A DNA stretch of 64,000 nucleotides, taken from NCBI GenBank assembly GCA_035946625.1, contig DASYZE010000067.1:1-64000 (forward strand), in the 5' to 3' direction. Of the stretch, positions 38,719-47,589 are shown piece after piece. The position numbers were made by a program, and so were the translations under genes. The stretch comes from DASYXZ01 sp035946625. Its GTDB lineage: Bacteria; Acidobacteriota; Terriglobia; UBA7540. A model generated the notes under the pieces. The model ran no database searches, was not told where the DNA came from, and worked only from the letters and a program-made list of their open reading frames with translations. The number at the start of each line of letters is the position of its first letter. Position 1 is the stretch's first letter.

Positions 38719-39747
38719 CTAAGGATGCAGCAAAATTTTCCCGAAGAAATCGCGGCTCTCCATCTTCCGTTGCGCTTCGGATGCATCTTTGAGCGGAAAC
38801 GATGAATCGATCACCGCCTTGAGCTTCCTCTGGCCGATGAATTTGAGCGCGTCCATCAATTCGAACTTGCCGCCCATGAACGAACCGAGGATGGAGCGCT
38901 GGCGCCCGTACAGCACTCGCATGTTGAGCTTCACGTCCTCTCCCGATGTTGTGCCGCAGGTCACCAGCCGCCCGTAGGTGGCAAGCGAATCAAAGCACGC
39001 CTCCCACACCGCCTGGCCCACGTGCTCGACGATCACATCCACGCCGCGCTTATCGGTAAGGCGCGCCACTTCTTCCGCAATCGACTGTTTCGTATGGTTG
39101 ATGCCTGCGTCCGCTCCGAGCGCCTTGGCCTTCTCAAGCTTTGCGTCTGTGCCCGCAACCGTAATCACGCGCGATCCCATCAGTTTGGCAACTTGAATGG
39201 CGGCGCTGCCCACGCCCGATCCCGCACCCACCACCAAGACGTCCTCGCCGGGCTGAAGACGCGCGCGCGTCATGAGCATGTGCCACGCAGTAATGAAAAC
39301 CAGCGGGACGGCGGCGGCTTCGTCAAAACTCAAATCGCCGGGAATGGGGATAACATTCATTTCCGGCGCCTTCAAGTACTCGGCGTAGCCGCCATCCACC
39401 ATCACGCCCAAGAGTGTGTAAGTGCGGCAAGCACTGTCCAGCCCCTTGAAACAATATTCACACTGGCCGCAACTAATCCCTGGGCAAAGCAGCACGCGGT
39501 CGCCGGGCTTCACGCGCGTCACCAGCGAGCCCACTTCCGCCACCACTCCCGAAACATCGCTGCCCACAATGTGCGGCATCTCGAGCTTCCAGCTTCGCAC
39601 GCCCATCCGCAGCCAGAGGTCAAGATGGTTCAAGGCGCAGGTTTTTACCTGCACCAGAACTTGGTGGGCTTGAATCTTCAAGTCAGGCGCGTCTTCGTAC
39701 TTCAGAACGTCCAAACCACCGTGTTGGTGAAACCGAATGGCTTTCAT
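38719..39747 (-). CDS. MDR-family zinc-type alcohol dehydrogenase/quinone oxidoreductase
   Basis: This 342-residue medium-chain reductase has the GroES-like domain with HIVGSDVSGVVAEVGSLVTR. The structural-zinc cysteines are in CPGISCGQCEYCFKGLDSAC. The NAD(P) Rossmann fold has VLVVGAGSGVGSAAIQVAKL. The catalytic zinc position near CALNHLDLWLR has Cys and His-Leu-Asp rather than the full classical set, so it may be a quinone-reductase-like member. It lies between fumarase and nuoB on one strand. Confidence 0.87.
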   Translation of the reverse strand: MKAIRFHQHGGLDVLKYEDAPDLKIQAHQVLVQVKTCALNHLDLWLRMGVRSWKLEMPHIVGSDVSGVVAEVGSLVTRVKPGDRVLLCPGISCGQCEYCFKGLDSACRTYTLLGVMVDGGYAEYLKAPEMNVIPIPGDLSFDEAAAVPLVFITAWHMLMTRARLQPGEDVLVVGAGSGVGSAAIQVAKLMGSRVITVAGTDAKLEKAKALGADAGINHTKQSIAEEVARLTDKRGVDVIVEHVGQAVWEACFDSLATYGRLVTCGTTSGEDVKLNMRVLYGRQRSILGSFMGGKFELMDALKFIGQRKLKAVIDSSFPLKDASEAQRKMESRDFFGKILLHP

Positions 39748-39849
39748 TTCGCGCTTCTCCTGAGATGCCCGGGTTGCAATCCGGACTGTGACAGCTCCGG
39801 AGCAGTTCCCAGCTTAAAACATGCCACGTGTCACTCGTCAATGCCGTCG

Positions 39850-41376
39850 TTATGCCTTCCCCGTCCCGACTTTTTCGAGCTCGAGGCCGGTGGCCGCCGC
39901 CACATCTTCGTGCAGCGAATTGCCGTGCGCGTCCATGGTGACGATGGCGACAAAATCTTTTGCCTCGAAGTGCCACATGGCTTCCGGCACTCCGAGTTCA
40001 TCCAACAGGTCCACGCCCGTCGCCTTCAGGCAGCGCGCATAGAACTGCGCTGCGCCGCCAATGGCGTGCAGGTAGACGGCGCCAAACTCTTTGAGGGCCG
40101 CCAGCGTTTTCTTGCCCATGCCGCCTTTGCCCATCACAGCGCGAATGCCATAACGCCTGATGATGTCCGCCTCATAAGGTTCTTCGCGGATGCTGGTGGT
40201 GGGTCCGGCCGCGGCCACGCGCCAGTGGTTACCTTCCCGCATCATCACCGGCCCGCAGTGATAAAGAATGGCGCCATGCAGGTCTGTGGGTGAGTCGTGA
40301 TGAAGCAGATAGCTATGCGCGGCGTCGCGGGCGGTCACCATGGAACCGTTAATCAGCACCACATCGCCGACCTTTAGGGCGCGCACTTTGGCTTCGCTCA
40401 AAGGCGCCTCCAGGCGAATTTCATGGCCGGTCAATTTGAATCCTTCGCCTTCCGGCATCAACCGCTCCACCGGCCGTTTAGGATCGCGATAGAGCCACTG
40501 CTTGATCGCTCCGGTATCGGCGTCCAGCAGGACGCCCAGCCGCCGGAAGGCCCAGCAATCGTAGGCGACCGAAACAAAAAAACTGGCGGGGAGGCGATTG
40601 GCCGCGGTGATTTTGCAGCCAATCAGTGTTTCCTTACCGCCAAAACCCATGGCGCCCACGCCTAGCTTGTTGGCATCGTCCATCACTTCCTGTTCCAGCT
40701 TTGCCAGCGCTGGATCGGCATTCCTGTCGTCGAGTGCGCGGAAAAGCTGGAGCTTGGCCAGATGATAGCCCGAGGCCCGATCGCTGCCGATGCAGACCCC
40801 CAGCGCCCCCGGTCCGCAACCCTGGCCCTGCGCCTGCCAGACGGCGTGCAAAATACACTTCTTTACCCCGGCGAGGTCGCGGTCAGCACGGCCCAAATGG
40901 TCAAGCGTGCACGGCACCGAATACTGGATGTTTTTGTTCTCGCAGCCGCCGCCTTTCAGCAGTAGGCGGACTTCAACATCGGGCTTTTCCCATTGTTCAA
41001 AGTGGAAAGCAGGCGTGCCCGGCCCAAGATTGTTGCCACTGTTTTTTCCGGTGATGGAATCCACAGAATTGGGGCGCAGTTTGCCGCGCCGTGTGGCCTC
41101 GGCGATGGCCTCCTGAATCTCGCGTTTCATCACCATTTGATTCACGCCCACCGTAGTCTTGATTTCAAAAGTGGGAAAGCCCGTGTCCTGGCAGATGGCT
41201 CCTTCGTCCTGGTAGGCCATGTCAATGTTCTGCCCGATGATGGCGAGCGCCTGCCCGGCCTGGGTGGCGGGATTCTCGCGCTGGGTCGCCGCGGCCATTG
41301 CCTGGCGAACGTCAGGCGGCAAGTTGGTGGAAGTTTCAATGATCAGTTCCAGCATTGAATCGCGGAAAAATTGCAT
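39850..41376 (-). CDS. fumA: Class I (iron-sulfur) fumarate hydratase
   Basis: This 508-residue enzyme interconverts fumarate and malate. The alpha part has AICQDTGFPTFEI (first Cys ligand), CENKNIQYSVP and CGPGALGVCIGSDRASGYHL. The beta part has GSMVTARDAAHSYLLH and GMGKKTLAALKEFGAVYLHA. Both domains are in one chain, as in FumA/FumB. ATG 41376 has GGAGG at good spacing; the frame upstream to 41442 is not conserved-looking. It is oxygen-sensitive and depends on Fe-S assembly such as the suf cluster nearby. Confidence 0.95.
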   Translation of the reverse strand: MQFFRDSMLELIIETSTNLPPDVRQAMAAATQRENPATQAGQALAIIGQNIDMAYQDEGAICQDTGFPTFEIKTTVGVNQMVMKREIQEAIAEATRRGKLRPNSVDSITGKNSGNNLGPGTPAFHFEQWEKPDVEVRLLLKGGGCENKNIQYSVPCTLDHLGRADRDLAGVKKCILHAVWQAQGQGCGPGALGVCIGSDRASGYHLAKLQLFRALDDRNADPALAKLEQEVMDDANKLGVGAMGFGGKETLIGCKITAANRLPASFFVSVAYDCWAFRRLGVLLDADTGAIKQWLYRDPKRPVERLMPEGEGFKLTGHEIRLEAPLSEAKVRALKVGDVVLINGSMVTARDAAHSYLLHHDSPTDLHGAILYHCGPVMMREGNHWRVAAAGPTTSIREEPYEADIIRRYGIRAVMGKGGMGKKTLAALKEFGAVYLHAIGGAAQFYARCLKATGVDLLDELGVPEAMWHFEAKDFVAIVTMDAHGNSLHEDVAAATGLELEKVGTGKA

Positions 41377-41756
41377 AACAAAGTCCTCCGAAATGGAGCC
41401 AAGCCCAATGGGTACCGCGAGGCCCCGGCACGTGATGAACAAATTTGATTATACGCCCGTCCCCATAATCACTCGAATGACTTATTGTTGCCGGTTTGAC
41501 TGCCGGATGAACAGGTGCGCGGCCCGACCGCAACTCAATGGCGTGGAGCGCTCTGAAAAGCACGAAAACGTTGCGCATTCAATAAGTCTGTCCACGGATT
41601 CCGAAGAAGAATCGGAATCATTCCTTTCCTGACGATTGACAACCGAATAATCTTTTGGAAAGCTCAATAACGTTGCGTCGGCTTTCAAGACGGTGCAGAA
41701 TACGAACTCGCCCACCTGCGTTCGGTACAGGGCGGCATCGGAAAGGAGACCCTTAA
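41377..41756. other. Divergent intergenic stretch
   Basis: No gene is supported between the fumarase start and the sugar-isomerase start. It should hold divergent promoters. A TTGACA at 41636-41641 is a possible minus-35 box for the plus-strand gene, but no convincing minus-10 follows. Nothing else is seen. Confidence 0.4.
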
Positions 41757-42626
41757 ATGAAAACAATCTCAAGGCGAAGCTTCCTCGAGAAAGCTGCCAT
41801 GGGAATGGCGGCGGCAGGATATCTGGCAGAACACTCGCCCGACCTTCACGCCGACCCGCTTGGGCTGCCTATCGGCGTCCAAACTTGGGAAGTGCGGGAA
41901 GCGATTGGCAAGGACTTTGACGGTACACTGCGCCAGTTGGCCGCGGACGGATTCAAGGCCATCGAAATGTGCTCGCCGGCGGGTTACAAAAATTATGGCT
42001 TTGGGCCTCTTGCGGATATGAAGGCCTCCGAGATGCGCCGGCGAATCCAATCGGCAGGATTAACTTGCCAAAGCTGCCACTTTGGATTCAAGGAGCTCAA
42101 AGATTCTCTCGACGAGCGATTGGCCTTTGCCAAGGACCTCGGCCTGAAACAGATGATTGTGGCCACTTTCGGACTTCCCGGGGGCGCCCAACTGAAGGAT
42201 TGGTTCATCGCCGTAGATGAACTAAACAAGCTGGGCGCGCGCGCGCACAAGGCGGGCATCCAACTGGGATTCCACAATCACGATTTCGAATTTGCCAAGC
42301 TCGATGGGCACTTGATCTACGATGAAATCATGGGCAAGTTCGACCCCAAAGTCATCAAGATGCAATTCCAGGTGGCCGAGGCGCGGCTCGGCTATCAGGC
42401 CGCCGACTATTTCGAAAAATATCCCGGGCGGTTCATCTCCATGCACCTTTCGGATTGGTCGGCAATCGATCCTGACGCCAAAGAAGTACCGCTCGGCAAG
42501 GGCATTGTAGATTGGAAGCGATTGTTTGCTGCCGCCCCCAAAGCCGGAATAAAAAACTATTTCGTGGAAATGGAACCCGACGTGATGAAAGCCAGCTTCC
42601 CGTTTTTACACAAGCTCCGAACATAA
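41757..42626 (+). CDS. Exported sugar phosphate isomerase/epimerase-like TIM barrel
   Basis: This 289-residue protein has a Tat-type leader (KTISRRSFLEKAAMGMAAAG) and a xylose-isomerase-like TIM barrel (AP endonuclease 2 family): VQTWEVREAIGKDFDGTLRQ, AIEMCSP, then LGFHNHDFEFAKLDGHLIYD and a metal-ligand Glu region in NYFVEMEPD. The family epimerises or isomerises sugars; the substrate is unknown. The twin Arg leader suggests folded, metal-loaded export. It is transcribed alone. Confidence 0.85.
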   Translation: MKTISRRSFLEKAAMGMAAAGYLAEHSPDLHADPLGLPIGVQTWEVREAIGKDFDGTLRQLAADGFKAIEMCSPAGYKNYGFGPLADMKASEMRRRIQSAGLTCQSCHFGFKELKDSLDERLAFAKDLGLKQMIVATFGLPGGAQLKDWFIAVDELNKLGARAHKAGIQLGFHNHDFEFAKLDGHLIYDEIMGKFDPKVIKMQFQVAEARLGYQAADYFEKYPGRFISMHLSDWSAIDPDAKEVPLGKGIVDWKRLFAAAPKAGIKNYFVEMEPDVMKASFPFLHKLRT

Positions 42627-42928
42627 AGGCAGTAGCATGTGGCAAGTGACAAACGAATGAGATTTTAACCGTCGTATCCGACGCCCACTCAGCTTGAATC
42701 TTTCGCCGATAGCCGCGATATCGACTTGTTTGAATCGTTCGATAACCCCAAAAAGCATGTCCGGAGTTTACGCCACAGGGGCAACTCTTCAAGCTTAGCG
42801 ACAACCCTCCCGACGCTTTTGGTGACATTGCGCATGGCAGCGCAGGACGAGCGCCGCGCTCCCCTACCCGGCCGCTACCCGGCCGCATTCGTTGACATTG
42901 CGTGAGGCCGCGATTAACCTTAGGATCG
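42627..42928. other. Intergenic stretch of about 300 bases
   Basis: No gene is supported. A tandem 10-base unit, CTACCCGGCCG, occurs twice near 42864-42884. The motif GACATTGCG appears at 42821-42829 and 42894-42902. Otherwise nothing stands out. Confidence 0.4.
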
Positions 42929-43744
42929 ATGGATATTTACGCTGAAATCGCCAAGCTAAGAAAAGAAGGGCGCAAGGCCGCACTGGCCACCATTATCCAG
43001 GTGCAGGGTTCTATTCCAAGTTACGAAAGCTCAAAAATTCTTGTGCGCGACGACGGATCGATCCTCGGCACGGTGGGCGGTGGCTGTGTGGAAGCAGAGG
43101 TTTGGGCCGTGGCGCGGGACGTGATGCGGGAGGAGAAACCGCGCCGCCTGCATTTTAATCTCAACAATAATCCTGAATTTGACAACGGACTGATTTGCGG
43201 TGGCTCGCTGGACATTTTCGTAGAGCCAATTCTGGCCGCGCCCACCGTGTTTCTTTTTGGTGGTGGCCATGTCTCGCTGGCCATTTCCAAAGTAGCCAGC
43301 CTGGCGGGTTTTGACACGGTGGTGATGGATGACCGCGAAGCCTTCGCCTCCAAAGAACGGTTTCCCGAGGCTCGCGAGAATTACTTCGGGCCGTGGGAAG
43401 AGATTTTCCCCAAACTCGAGGTCAATGAATTTTCATACCTGGCGCTGGTTTCACGCGGACACAAGGGCGATTTGACCTGCCTGCGTTGGGCCGTCAACAC
43501 TCCGGCGCGCTACATCGGCATGATTGGCAGCCGGCGGAAGTTTGTCGAAATCTGCAAAGTCCTGGAAGGCGAAGGCGTGCCGACCGAGAAACTGGGGCGC
43601 GTTCACTCGCCCATCGGTCTGGATATTGGCGCATTGACGCCGGAAGAAATCGGCGTGGCCGTGGTGGCGGAAATGATTGCCGTGAGAAGAAGGAAAAGGA
43701 AGGAGTCAGAAGTCAGGAGAGAGGAGTCAGAAGTTAGGGCTTAG
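42929..43744 (+). CDS. xdhC: XdhC-family molybdoenzyme maturation protein
   Basis: This 271-residue XdhC/CoxI protein has LATIIQVQGSIPSYESSKIL and GTVGGGCVEAEVW at the front. A Rossmann-like domain follows, with TVFLFGGGHVSLAISKVASL, VMDDREAFASKERFPEA and IGMIGSRRKFVEI. XdhC binds and sulfurates the molybdenum cofactor before insertion into xanthine-dehydrogenase-type enzymes. The last 19 residues (KRKESEVRREESEVRA) are encoded by an intergenic-type repeat, so the native end was probably near EMIAVRRR. It is followed by mocA. Confidence 0.92.
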   Translation: MDIYAEIAKLRKEGRKAALATIIQVQGSIPSYESSKILVRDDGSILGTVGGGCVEAEVWAVARDVMREEKPRRLHFNLNNNPEFDNGLICGGSLDIFVEPILAAPTVFLFGGGHVSLAISKVASLAGFDTVVMDDREAFASKERFPEARENYFGPWEEIFPKLEVNEFSYLALVSRGHKGDLTCLRWAVNTPARYIGMIGSRRKFVEICKVLEGEGVPTEKLGRVHSPIGLDIGALTPEEIGVAVVAEMIAVRRRKRKESEVRREESEVRA

Positions 43745-43798
43745 GAATTAGGGGTTCAGCGCAAGTAAAGACTTCCTCCAATCTTCATTCTGACTCCT
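43701..43798. repeat. GGAGTCAG-family palindromic repeat
   Basis: AGGAGTCAGAA (43701-43711) pairs with TTCTGACTCCT (43788-43798). The left side contains tandem GGAGTCAGAAGT units that overlap the xdhC 3-prime end. A second copy is at 46668-46753. Confidence 0.7.
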
Positions 43799-43819
43799 GT
43801 CTTCTTGATCCTGTTTTCC

Positions 43820-44419
43820 ATGATTCCAGCCCTCATCCTCGCGGCCGGCGAATCCTCCCGAATGGGGAGCGACAAGGCCCTGCTCGCGTATCGGGGCTCC
43901 ACGTTCCTGGAACAAGTTATTGAAACCCTCCGCAGCGCAGGGCTGGAACGGGTGACAGTGGTTTTAGGTCATCACGCGACCGAGATTCAGCGCGCCGTGA
44001 AAATTGCCGGAACTGAAGTGTTGGTGAATCAGGATTACCACCTGGGCCAGACTTCTTCACTCCAGACAGGTTTGAGGGCTCTCAACCAGCCGGAGGTTCA
44101 AGCTGTGGTCCTCTGCCTTGTCGATCATCCCGCGGTTTCCGAAAACGTAATAAAAAGCCTTGTCGCCACATTCCGCCGATCGCGCGCTCCGGTGGTGATT
44201 CCCACCTACCAGGGCCAGCGCGGACATCCGGTGCTGATTGCGCGCCCGCTTTTTGCCGAGTTGCTCGCGCTCAACCCCACCGAGGGCGCCAATTCGGTAG
44301 TCCGCAAATACCACAAGGCCACGGAATTTGTGGAGGTAAAAGATGATGGGATTGTGATCGACATTGACGATCCCAAAGCCTACCTCGAACTCCACAGACA
44401 TGCCCCGAACAATGGGTAA
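43820..44419 (+). CDS. mocA: Molybdenum cofactor cytidylyltransferase-like protein (MocA/MobA)
   Basis: This 199-residue nucleotidyltransferase has LILAAGESSRMGSDKALLAY (nucleotide-binding loop and Lys), then LCLVDHPAVSENVIKSLVAT (Asp for metal) and YQGQRGHPVLIAR. MocA adds CMP to the molybdenum cofactor for xanthine-dehydrogenase-family enzymes, matching the upstream xdhC. The molybdoenzyme subunits are not in the window. ATG 43820 is preferred to TTG 43805. Confidence 0.9.
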   Translation: MIPALILAAGESSRMGSDKALLAYRGSTFLEQVIETLRSAGLERVTVVLGHHATEIQRAVKIAGTEVLVNQDYHLGQTSSLQTGLRALNQPEVQAVVLCLVDHPAVSENVIKSLVATFRRSRAPVVIPTYQGQRGHPVLIARPLFAELLALNPTEGANSVVRKYHKATEFVEVKDDGIVIDIDDPKAYLELHRHAPNNG

Positions 44420-44642
44420 ATTTGCGTCGCATCAACATCCTTATTATCAATTATTTACGTCCACTTTGATACGGCGCGCGTCAAGCCCCATCCCACATAC
44501 CCAGAACGGATAATACTCGGGCGAAGACGTCATGAACTCCACTGCTGACCCAACTTCCACCTGACCTGAGTGCGTCTTTTCCGAAATCCAATCCGTATAG
44601 ATGGTTAGAATGGACGCGACGGTCTTTTCACTCTCGATCACA

Positions 44643-45209
44643 ATGCCCACCGAGGCTCAGGAAATAACCCGAGGGCTGCGACGCCGCGATCCCGACCTGC
44701 TCGACCAACTGATCGAGCAATACCATTATCGCCTTTTCCGTTACCTGCTTTCTCTGACTGGGAACCGCGAAGCCGCGGAAGATTTGTTCCAGGAGACCTG
44801 GATTCGCGTGCTGGAACGCGGCCATCAATATAACCAGAAATGGAAATTCGGCACATGGCTTTTTACCATCGCGCGGAATCTGTTCGTGGATGCTATGCGG
44901 CGGAAGAATCCCGTGGCCGGCAGCAACGTCGAAGATTTGGAAGGAGCTTCCGGGTTTGCGGACACGGTGCCCAGCGACCTTCCGTCACCCTTTGAGTTGC
45001 AATCTCAACGCGAAGAAAGCGACCGGGTGGCGCGCGCGCTGGAATGCCTATCAGCGAGCTACCGCGAGGTGCTGGTGCTCCGCTTTCAGGAAGACTTGAG
45101 TTTGGAAGAAATCGCCACCGTGGTCGCGGCCCCCATCCCCACCGTCAAATCGAGGCTCTATCGGGGCATGGAGGCACTGAAGGATCAGCTTGAAGGAGGC
45201 CGGGCGTGA
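44643..45209 (+). CDS. ECF sigma factor (RpoE-like)
   Basis: This 188-residue sigma-70 ECF protein has region 2 LLDQLIEQYHYRLFRYLLSL with EAAEDLFQETWIRVLERG, and FGTWLFTIARNLFVDAMRRK. Region 4 is LSASYREVLVLRFQEDLSLE with VAAPIPTVKSRLYRGMEAL. The start is set at ATG 44643 (an ATG at 44610 is also in frame). It overlaps the next gene by 4 bases, which has the size and zinc-finger end of an anti-sigma factor. Confidence 0.93.
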   Translation: MPTEAQEITRGLRRRDPDLLDQLIEQYHYRLFRYLLSLTGNREAAEDLFQETWIRVLERGHQYNQKWKFGTWLFTIARNLFVDAMRRKNPVAGSNVEDLEGASGFADTVPSDLPSPFELQSQREESDRVARALECLSASYREVLVLRFQEDLSLEEIATVVAAPIPTVKSRLYRGMEALKDQLEGGRA

Positions 45210-45670
45210 CCCAGGAACTACATGAAAGAGCGAAAGGATTGATCGTCGCTTCCCGGGTGGAGGGAATCTCTCCTGCCGACCGTGAGTGGCTGGAAGGTCA
45301 TCGGCAAAGTTGTTCGATATGCTCGGAGTGGGCCAGCGCCACCGAGCAGGCTATCCGATCATTACAGCTTGTTTCGGTGCAGGTGGATCCCGCCCTGGTG
45401 TCGCGCACCAAACGCGCCGTCCACCTGCGCGCATATGAATTGCGGGGGCACCAAGCTCAATGGTGGCCGCTCTGGATATCCTGTGCCTTATCCTGGGTGC
45501 TTGGAGGGATTACCTTGCCCCTGGTGTGGCGTGGCTTTGAATGGGTTGAGCAATATGTGAATCTGCCCGGCCCGGTTGGAATCTTTCTCGTCGTGCTCTG
45601 GTGGGCACTGCCCACATTGGGAGTGGCCGCCTTGATCTCTGCCAGGGGCGTAAAGGCCGCCGACGAGTGA
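45206..45670 (+). CDS. Membrane anti-sigma factor, zinc-finger type
   Basis: This 154-residue protein has an amino-terminal anti-sigma-like zinc finger, WLEGHRQSCSICSEWASATE (His-x3-Cys-x2-Cys). Two membrane helices follow, about 86-108 (LWISCALSWVLGGITLPLVW) and 122-145 (VGIFLVVLWWALPTLGVAAL). The GTG start overlaps the sigma factor stop (GTGA), indicating coupled expression. It should hold the ECF sigma factor at the membrane. Confidence 0.85.
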   Translation: MTQELHERAKGLIVASRVEGISPADREWLEGHRQSCSICSEWASATEQAIRSLQLVSVQVDPALVSRTKRAVHLRAYELRGHQAQWWPLWISCALSWVLGGITLPLVWRGFEWVEQYVNLPGPVGIFLVVLWWALPTLGVAALISARGVKAADE

Positions 45671-45741
45671 CGAAGGTTGGGTGGCCGGGCGGAGAAGCAG
45701 CGCGATTTGAGAAATTTTTGATCCCTGGAGAGGTCGACGAT

Positions 45742-46329
45742 ATGTCAGACATGAATTCATTGACGGAAAAAGTGAGAGTCGTTCGCTGGCGGATGTCCAA
45801 TGAGAAACTGCGGTTCTCCGACGAGCTGCGGATTATTCCCGGATGGGCCTATGTTCTGGCGGCCGCTCTCTTTGCGGCGGTCGAAATCATGTTTCCCATC
45901 ATGAGGAGACACAATCCCCACCCCATGCCATTTCCCGTGTTGGCGGCCATCATGATATTAGGGGGCATTCTGATTCCAGCGCTTGGCCTTCTGATTGGGT
46001 ACGTCAATCGCGATGCCAAGCGGCGGGGCATGAACGCCACCCTTTGGACAATCATCGTGATATTTATCCCCAATGCCATCGGCCTTATCATTTATTTCCT
46101 GGCCCGAGAACCCATGGTCTTTAAATGCCCCCAGTGCAGCGAAATGGTAAGCGCGAGGTTTAATTTCTGCCCCAAGTGCAAATTCAATCTGAATCCCACC
46201 TGCCCGGAGTGCAAACACGCGATCCGCCCGGGCGATCGCTTCTGCCCGTTTTGCGCGCACGATTTGAGCGGAGATAATCCGGCAGGCGCGAGGCCGCTTA
46301 CCCCGGTAGCTCCCGGAGCAGGCGCTTGA
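45742..46329 (+). CDS. Membrane protein with double zinc ribbon
   Basis: This 195-residue protein has two or three membrane helices (about 32-48, 55-80 and 92-112, with YFLAREPMV at the end), like phospholipase-D-nuclease amino-terminal domains. Two zinc ribbons follow: FKCPQCSEMVSARFNFCPKC and PTCPECKHAIRPGDRFCPFC. The tail is Pro/Ala-rich. It probably belongs to the ECF sigma operon and could be a sensor or target. It overlaps by 32 bases the convergent IscU-like gene. Confidence 0.75.
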   Translation: MSDMNSLTEKVRVVRWRMSNEKLRFSDELRIIPGWAYVLAAALFAAVEIMFPIMRRHNPHPMPFPVLAAIMILGGILIPALGLLIGYVNRDAKRRGMNATLWTIIVIFIPNAIGLIIYFLAREPMVFKCPQCSEMVSARFNFCPKCKFNLNPTCPECKHAIRPGDRFCPFCAHDLSGDNPAGARPLTPVAPGAGA

Positions 46330-46657
46330 GCGCATCTACGGCAAGGGCGGAAGCGTGCCGTGAGGCGGGCGGAAGCCCGCCCAGCGCGGCTTCCATTTGT
46401 TCGGCAGTGAGCGAGGCAAGTTCGGGAATTGTTTTTCCTTTCATCGTCTCGGTCATCCAGGACCCGCAGGCCACCGCAGGAATGCACCCTTGCGTTTTGA
46501 ATTTCGCGTCGGTAATTTCTCCATGAGCGAAGACAACCCAAACCTTCATCAAATCGCCGCACACCGGATTGGTAATTTCCACGGCAGCGGTGGCGCCGGC
46601 AATCTCGCCGACGTTGCGGGGATGATGGAAGTGGTCGAGCACTTGTTGGGAGTACAT
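46298..46657 (-). CDS. IscU/NifU-N-like Fe-S scaffold
   Basis: This 119-residue protein begins MYSQQVLDHFHHPRNVGEIA and has the three cluster cysteines in TNPVCGDLMKVW, TQGCIPAVACGSWM (Ala-Cys in place of a Ser-rich motif). It is shorter than SufU and lacks the SufU insert. The carboxy end LAVDALKRLLREL is NifU-like, but the usual late Cys is absent. It is separate from the suf cluster, so it may be a dedicated or spare scaffold. Confidence 0.8.
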   Translation of the reverse strand: MYSQQVLDHFHHPRNVGEIAGATAAVEITNPVCGDLMKVWVVFAHGEITDAKFKTQGCIPAVACGSWMTETMKGKTIPELASLTAEQMEAALGGLPPASRHASALAVDALKRLLRELPG

Positions 46658-46667
46658 GGGCTGAAAA

Positions 46668-46753
46668 AGGAGTCAGGAGTCAGAAGTCAGGAGTAAGAAG
46701 AAAGAAGCGGTCGGCTTGATTGAATTCCTCCTAACTTCTGTCTCCTGACTCCT
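46668..46753. repeat. GGAGTCAG-family palindromic repeat
   Basis: AGGAGTCAGGAG (46668-46679) pairs perfectly with CTCCTGACTCCT (46742-46753). It lies between the IscU-like start and the ZIP transporter stop, both on the minus strand. It is the same family as 43701-43798. Confidence 0.75.
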
Positions 46754-46768
46754 GTCTTCGAGCTGTCC

Positions 46769-47509
46769 TCAGGGCGCAAAATTTCCAAGAAACAAATAAC
46801 GCAAAACCATCACTGCCGCCACGCCCGCGGCCACCGTCAAAGCCACGCTGATTCCCCGCTGCTTGTTGACCTCAGGAATCAGGTCTGACGCCGCCACATA
46901 AAGCGTGACCCCGGCTGAGACGGCCAGGCCGTAATTGGCGAACCGGTGTGCTGCCGACATGGCGAGAATCCCGAAAATCCGGGAGACTCCCAACGCACTT
47001 GCCGACCACATGCCGGCGCTTCGCGTCTTACGGGAAGCCACCATGATGGACGCCATGGTGAAGCCCTCCGGAATATTGTGCAGGACCACGGCGCCAAAGA
47101 TCACGGCGCCCAGCCAGGGAGATATGAGAAATCCCGACGCGATTGAAACGCCGTCGAAAAAAGTGTGGATCAACAATCCGCCCAGCGCCATGTACGCCAC
47201 GGACGCCTGGGCAAATGCGTCGCGATGGGTTTCTTCGCCAAAGTGGAAATGGGCCGGGAAAGAATGTTCAAATAAATGGACAATAAAATAGCCGAGCAGG
47301 ATGAGCAGCGGAGCGCGCAGCGGGTCAAGGCGAAGGCTCTCCGGAATCATTTCCGTGAGCGCCGTGGCCAGCATGAAGCCCGAACCCAGGGCAATGAAGG
47401 CGGCGAGAAAAGCCCGGCTCCACGCGCGAGCACTGACAATGGCGCCACCGAAAATATTGGCGAGGCCGGCGACCACCCCGAGGGCGAGACTGGTCCAATA
47501 ATAAGACAT
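46769..47509 (-). CDS. ZIP-family metal transporter
   Basis: This 246-residue protein has about eight membrane helices. The family signature is in VVLHNIPEGFTMASIMVASR (His-Asn-x2-Pro-Glu-Gly) and in GGLLIHTFFDGVSIASGFLI (His and Asp/Gly). A His-rich loop (EHSFPAHFHFGEETHRD) sits between helices. It imports Zn, Fe or related divalent metals. ATG 47509 is preferred over the upstream start at 47545. Confidence 0.88.
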   Translation of the reverse strand: MSYYWTSLALGVVAGLANIFGGAIVSARAWSRAFLAAFIALGSGFMLATALTEMIPESLRLDPLRAPLLILLGYFIVHLFEHSFPAHFHFGEETHRDAFAQASVAYMALGGLLIHTFFDGVSIASGFLISPWLGAVIFGAVVLHNIPEGFTMASIMVASRKTRSAGMWSASALGVSRIFGILAMSAAHRFANYGLAVSAGVTLYVAASDLIPEVNKQRGISVALTVAAGVAAVMVLRYLFLGNFAP

Positions 47510-47589
47510 GGGAAATGAGTGCGGCCGCGTGTTGCCCCGCACCAACCGAATTGGAATTCAGGAATTTACGGGCTGGACCATCTGCGCTT

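Noticed and set aside
39022..40293. A 423-residue plus-strand open frame
   Set aside because: It runs across the MDR dehydrogenase and fumarase genes on the other strand and shows no protein-like pattern.
44447..44650. A 67-residue minus-strand frame between mocA and the ECF sigma factor
   Set aside because: The end (EFMTSSPEYYPFWVCGMGLD) looks somewhat protein-like and could be a fragment of a lost gene, but there is no clear start or ribosome site, no family match I can name, and it overlaps the sigma factor start.
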